A stretch of DNA of 64,000 nt from Georgfuchsia toluolica. GTDB taxonomy: Bacteria > Pseudomonadota > Gammaproteobacteria > Burkholderiales > Rhodocyclaceae. The translations under genes and the position numbers were made by a program. The notes beneath the pieces were generated by a model. The model ran no database searches, had not been told where the DNA came from, and worked only from the letters and a program-made list of their open reading frames with translations. Of this stretch, positions 61,640 to 64,000 are shown piece by piece. Within the stretch, counting starts at the first letter, position 1, and the number at the start of each line of letters is the position of its first letter. Location of the stretch: NCBI RefSeq assembly GCF_907163265.1, contig NZ_CAJQUM010000001.1, positions 248,001 through 312,000 on the forward strand, read 5' to 3'.

Positions 61640-61816
61640 CGCTCATGCAGGAGGATGCGGCACCCATGATGATGAAAATACGCAAAGGCGAATTGAACGC
61701 CCCCCACCGCCATCCCCGTCCCAGGGCGGGGCTACTGGTTAGCTCGCTACGCTCGATGGTCACACGGCGCACCGTTTCCGGTCGTGGCTGGATTTCACGT
61801 TAACGTGAACAGCACA
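61640..61816. promoter_or_regulatory. mlaE-mlaF spacer with a perfect 16-base palindrome (61794-61809)
   Basis: These genes are usually adjacent, but here 177 bases separate them. The spacer ends in TTCACGTTAACGTGAA, a perfect palindrome seven bases before the mlaF ATG. Further upstream is a GC hairpin around CCCCGTCCCAGGGCGGGG (about 61710-61730). It may hold an operator or a terminator-like element; no matching site elsewhere in the window was noticed. Confidence 0.45.
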
Positions 61817-62656
61817 ATGCAAACAAATACAGACAGCGGGCAGCCGGTCATCGAGATCAGCCAAGTGACGACCAGCTTTGGCGACCATATCGTGCATGCC
61901 GGACTCGACCTTGACGTGCGCCGCGCGGAGATCTTCGCCTTGATTGGTGGCAGCGGTTCCGGAAAATCGACACTGCTGCGCGAGATGATTCTGCTGCACC
62001 GCCCGGACTCGGGTTCGATCCGCGTGCTCGGCACCGATCTGCATGGAATTGGAGATGACGAAACCCTTGCATTGCGTCGGCGCTATGGTGTGATGTTTCA
62101 GCAAGGCGGTTTGTTCGGCTCTCTCACGGTGGCCGAAAACGTCGGCTTGCCCCTGCGCGAGCACACCGATCTTCCGGATACGCTGATTGATGAAATCGCC
62201 GCCCTGAAGATCGCCATGACCGGCCTTGCGCCGGAAGCCGGCTTGCAGTATCCGTCTGAACTCAGCGGCGGCATGATGAAGCGCGCATCGCTGGCCCGCG
62301 CGCTGGCACTCGACCCCGAATTGCTGTTTCTTGATGAACCGACTGCCGGTCTGGATCCGGAGAGCGCCGCTGGCGTCGACGTACTGGTGCGCAAGCTGCG
62401 CGATATGTTCGGTCTGACCATCGTCATGATCACGCACGACCTCGACCTGTTGTGGCAAGTGGCAGATCGCGTCGCCGTGCTTGCCGAAGGCAAGGTGCAA
62501 GGGATCGGCTCGATGGTTGAACTTGAACACATGGACAACCCTGCCATCCGGCAATTTTTTGACGGCCCGCGCGGCAGAGCGGCGCACGAACAGGCGCAGG
62601 CCGAAGCCAAAAAAACCAGTGTGGAAACCGGGAGGCCATCATCGAAACCAAAGTGA
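61817..62656 (+). CDS. mlaF: MlaF-type lipid ABC transporter ATPase
   Basis: A 279-residue ABC ATPase from ATG 61817. Walker A is ALIGGSGSGKSTLLREM, with Q-loop VMFQQGGLFGSLTV. The signature is PSELSGGMMKRASLARALAL and Walker B LLFLDEPTAGLDPESAAG. The switch His is in VMITHDLDLL. The FGSLTV and MMKRAxLARA details are those of Mla/Ttg2A ATPases. The stop overlaps the next gene. Confidence 0.93.
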   Translation: MQTNTDSGQPVIEISQVTTSFGDHIVHAGLDLDVRRAEIFALIGGSGSGKSTLLREMILLHRPDSGSIRVLGTDLHGIGDDETLALRRRYGVMFQQGGLFGSLTVAENVGLPLREHTDLPDTLIDEIAALKIAMTGLAPEAGLQYPSELSGGMMKRASLARALALDPELLFLDEPTAGLDPESAAGVDVLVRKLRDMFGLTIVMITHDLDLLWQVADRVAVLAEGKVQGIGSMVELEHMDNPAIRQFFDGPRGRAAHEQAQAEAKKTSVETGRPSSKPK

Positions 62657-63579
62657 ATTATGCGGTCGTCGGCGGGTTCGTGCTCGTCCTTGGCGCGGTA
62701 CTGATCGCCATCGCGCTCTGGCTCGCCTCAGGCGGCGCCTTGCAGAAGAAATACGACCTGTATCTGGCAATTGAAGACGAATCGGTAGCGGGCCTGAGTG
62801 TGAATGCGCCGGTCAAATTCAACGGCGTCGACGTCGGCAAGGTGCGGCAAATTCGGCTCGATCCGGGTAACCCGGATCGGGTGATCCTGCTCTTTGCCAT
62901 CGAGCGTGGTACACCCATCAAGGAGGATACGGTAGCGGTGCTGAAAACCCAGGGCCTGACCGGCATCGCCTATGTCGAGCTGAGCGGCGGCGCGCATGAT
63001 GCCCTGCCGCTGCGCACCATCGCCGGCAACGAGTATCCGGTGATCCGCACCATTCCCTCGCTTGCCGCGCGGCTGGAAAATGTGCTTACCAGTGTGGCGG
63101 CGAAGCTGGACAGCACGTCGAGAAATATCGACGCCTTGCTCAGCGATGAAAACCGGGCGGCGTTTAAAAGCATGCTGGCCGACATCGCCACCGTGACGCA
63201 TACGATCGCCGCGCGCAAGGACACCATCGACGCCGGTATCGCCAATGCCGGCCGCACGCTTGAAAACACCTCGCGTGCAACGGCACAGATCGGGCCGCTG
63301 ATCGATCGCATCGGGCGTAGTGCCGACGCCGTCGAGAAAATGGGTAACGAGGCAGCGCTCGCCAGTGTCAGTGCCGGCAAGACAGTCGATGCGGTTGGCG
63401 CCGATGTGAAACGCTTTACGGCGGAAACACTGCCCGAACTGGAACGCCTGCTCGGCGAAATGAACGTACTGGCGGCCTCGCTGCGACGCTTGAGCGAAAA
63501 ACTGGAAGGCAGCCCCGGCGGCTTGCTGATGGGTCGCCGGCAGGTGCCGCCCGGGCCGGGAGAGGGAACAACGAAATGA
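62653..63579 (+). CDS. mlaD: MlaD/MCE-domain lipid-binding protein
   Basis: Substrate-binding component with one N-terminal TM helix (~1-27, YAVVGGFVLVLGAVLIAIAL), an MCE domain (~35-115, VAGLSVNAPVKFNGVDVGKV, TGIAYVELSG) and a long helical C-terminal region to residue 308. The GTG at 62653 is the first standard start but has no ribosome binding site. GGGAGG sits just before ATC ATC GAA ACC AAA (62638-62652). Relatives begin METKVNY there. So the natural start codon may have become ATC, or ATC is used. The stop overlaps the next ATG (ATGA). Confidence 0.9.
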   Translation: MNYAVVGGFVLVLGAVLIAIALWLASGGALQKKYDLYLAIEDESVAGLSVNAPVKFNGVDVGKVRQIRLDPGNPDRVILLFAIERGTPIKEDTVAVLKTQGLTGIAYVELSGGAHDALPLRTIAGNEYPVIRTIPSLAARLENVLTSVAAKLDSTSRNIDALLSDENRAAFKSMLADIATVTHTIAARKDTIDAGIANAGRTLENTSRATAQIGPLIDRIGRSADAVEKMGNEAALASVSAGKTVDAVGADVKRFTAETLPELERLLGEMNVLAASLRRLSEKLEGSPGGLLMGRRQVPPGPGEGTTK

Positions 63580-64000
63580 AAAGGATTGCGCCTCATGGTT
63601 CCCTGCCGTACCTGTGGCAGTTTGCGGCAGCAGCATTATCGCTGGCGCTGCTCAGCGGCTGCGGAGTTTTGAGCACGATGGGCTCTCCCGCTCCACAACC
63701 GACCTTTTATTCGCTCGCGTATATGCCCGGCACAGTACCCGACGCAGCGGCGCCTGCCGCGCCGCGCGCGGCGGTTACAGCCCTGACGCTGATCGTCAGC
63801 CCGTCACACGCGGCAGCCGGCTTCGACAGCCGGCGCATCATGTACCTGCGCCAGGCGAACCAACTCGAATACTTTGCGCACAGCGAATGGATCGATACGC
63901 CGGCGCGCATGCTGACGCCACTTATCGTCAGTGCCGTCGAGAGCAGCGGAACGTTTCGCGCCGTGGTGCAAACACCTGGCGCCGCAGCAGGCGAAATGCG
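63576..64000 (+). CDS. ABC-type transport auxiliary lipoprotein (PqiC/YmbA-like), 3' cut by window
   Basis: The visible 141 residues begin with a signal peptide and lipobox ALLSGCGV. They continue PAPQPTFYSLAYMPG and LTLIVSPSHAAAGFDSRRIM with YLRQANQLEYFAHSEWIDTP. This is the pattern of the DUF330/PqiC lipoproteins that anchor MCE transporters to the outer membrane. ATGA overlap with mlaD shows it is the fourth gene of the transporter operon. Confidence 0.85.
   Translation, partial: MKRIAPHGSLPYLWQFAAAALSLALLSGCGVLSTMGSPAPQPTFYSLAYMPGTVPDAAAPAAPRAAVTALTLIVSPSHAAAGFDSRRIMYLRQANQLEYFAHSEWIDTPARMLTPLIVSAVESSGTFRAVVQTPGAAAGEM

Noticed and set aside
1..64000. CRISPR array or cas genes
   Set aside because: No series of regularly spaced direct repeats and no cas-like protein was found; the direct repeats at 16.3 and 16.9 kb are only two and tRNA-derived.

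Overview
The window looks like chromosomal DNA of a betaproteobacterium, most likely of the Nitrosomonadales type (Gallionella, Methylophilaceae and relatives). The pointers are the infB-rbfA-truB order, an OpgGH pair, a DUF1924/diheme cytochrome c redox cluster, an EpsA-type regulator of the exosortase-B exopolysaccharide system, and tRNA-Arg fragments of proteobacterial type. The genus is inference; no rRNA or intact tRNA gene is present.

Layout. 1-2.6 kb: the 3' end of infB, then rbfA and truB, separated by palindromic repeats. 2.65-11.6 kb: one giant gene for cyclic beta-1,2-glucan synthase. 11.8-16.1 kb: a BON lipoprotein, then pgl, gnd and zwf (oxidative pentose phosphate pathway). 16.2-19.6 kb: a scarred region with repeated 3' ends of tRNA-Arg, a DUF2502 protein, a secreted trypsin-like protease and a SprT-like metallopeptidase. 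19.6-27.3 kb: an FMN reductase, a sodB stub, a ferritin-like protein, then tal (frameshifted), pgm, glgP, a DUF488 gene and a phosphoketolase stub. 27.5-32.8 kb: a PepSY/response regulator/histidine kinase operon divergent from a DUF1924-diheme cytochrome-PepSY-ferric reductase operon. 32.8-33.4 kb: two gene stubs. 33.4-42 kb: opgG, opgH, a trehalose-6-phosphate synthase gene with an internal deletion, otsB, a DUF481 porin-like protein and an MscS channel, an osmotic-stress block. 42-46 kb: remains of an exopolysaccharide locus (epsL stub, epsA, a sugar-phosphate transferase), a BON protein and a DUF302 pseudogene. 46-51.3 kb: an HD-GYP protein, a helical secreted protein, an ECF sigma factor with a 22-codon ORF in front, a diheme peroxidase-like protein and a DUF305 protein. 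51.5-53 kb: a group II intron 3' end followed by two gene cassettes with attC sites and a decayed toxin-antitoxin cassette. 53-64 kb: ppk2, DUF1840, a SpoIIAA-like protein, mgtA, a phospholipase D lipoprotein, an unknown secreted protein and an Mla-type lipid ABC transporter cut by the window end.

Two themes stand out. First, osmoadaptation and carbon storage: two independent periplasmic glucan systems, trehalose genes, a mechanosensitive channel, glycogen breakdown and the pentose phosphate enzymes lie within 40 kb. Second, decay and exchange: at least eight truncated or frameshifted genes, several families of palindromic repeats, tRNA-derived scars and an integron-like cassette row without an integrase. 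The least described items are an apparent ECF sigma circuit (47.6-50.4 kb) in which two genes flanking the sigma gene share a near-identical promoter block, and the attC cassette row at 51.6-53 kb.
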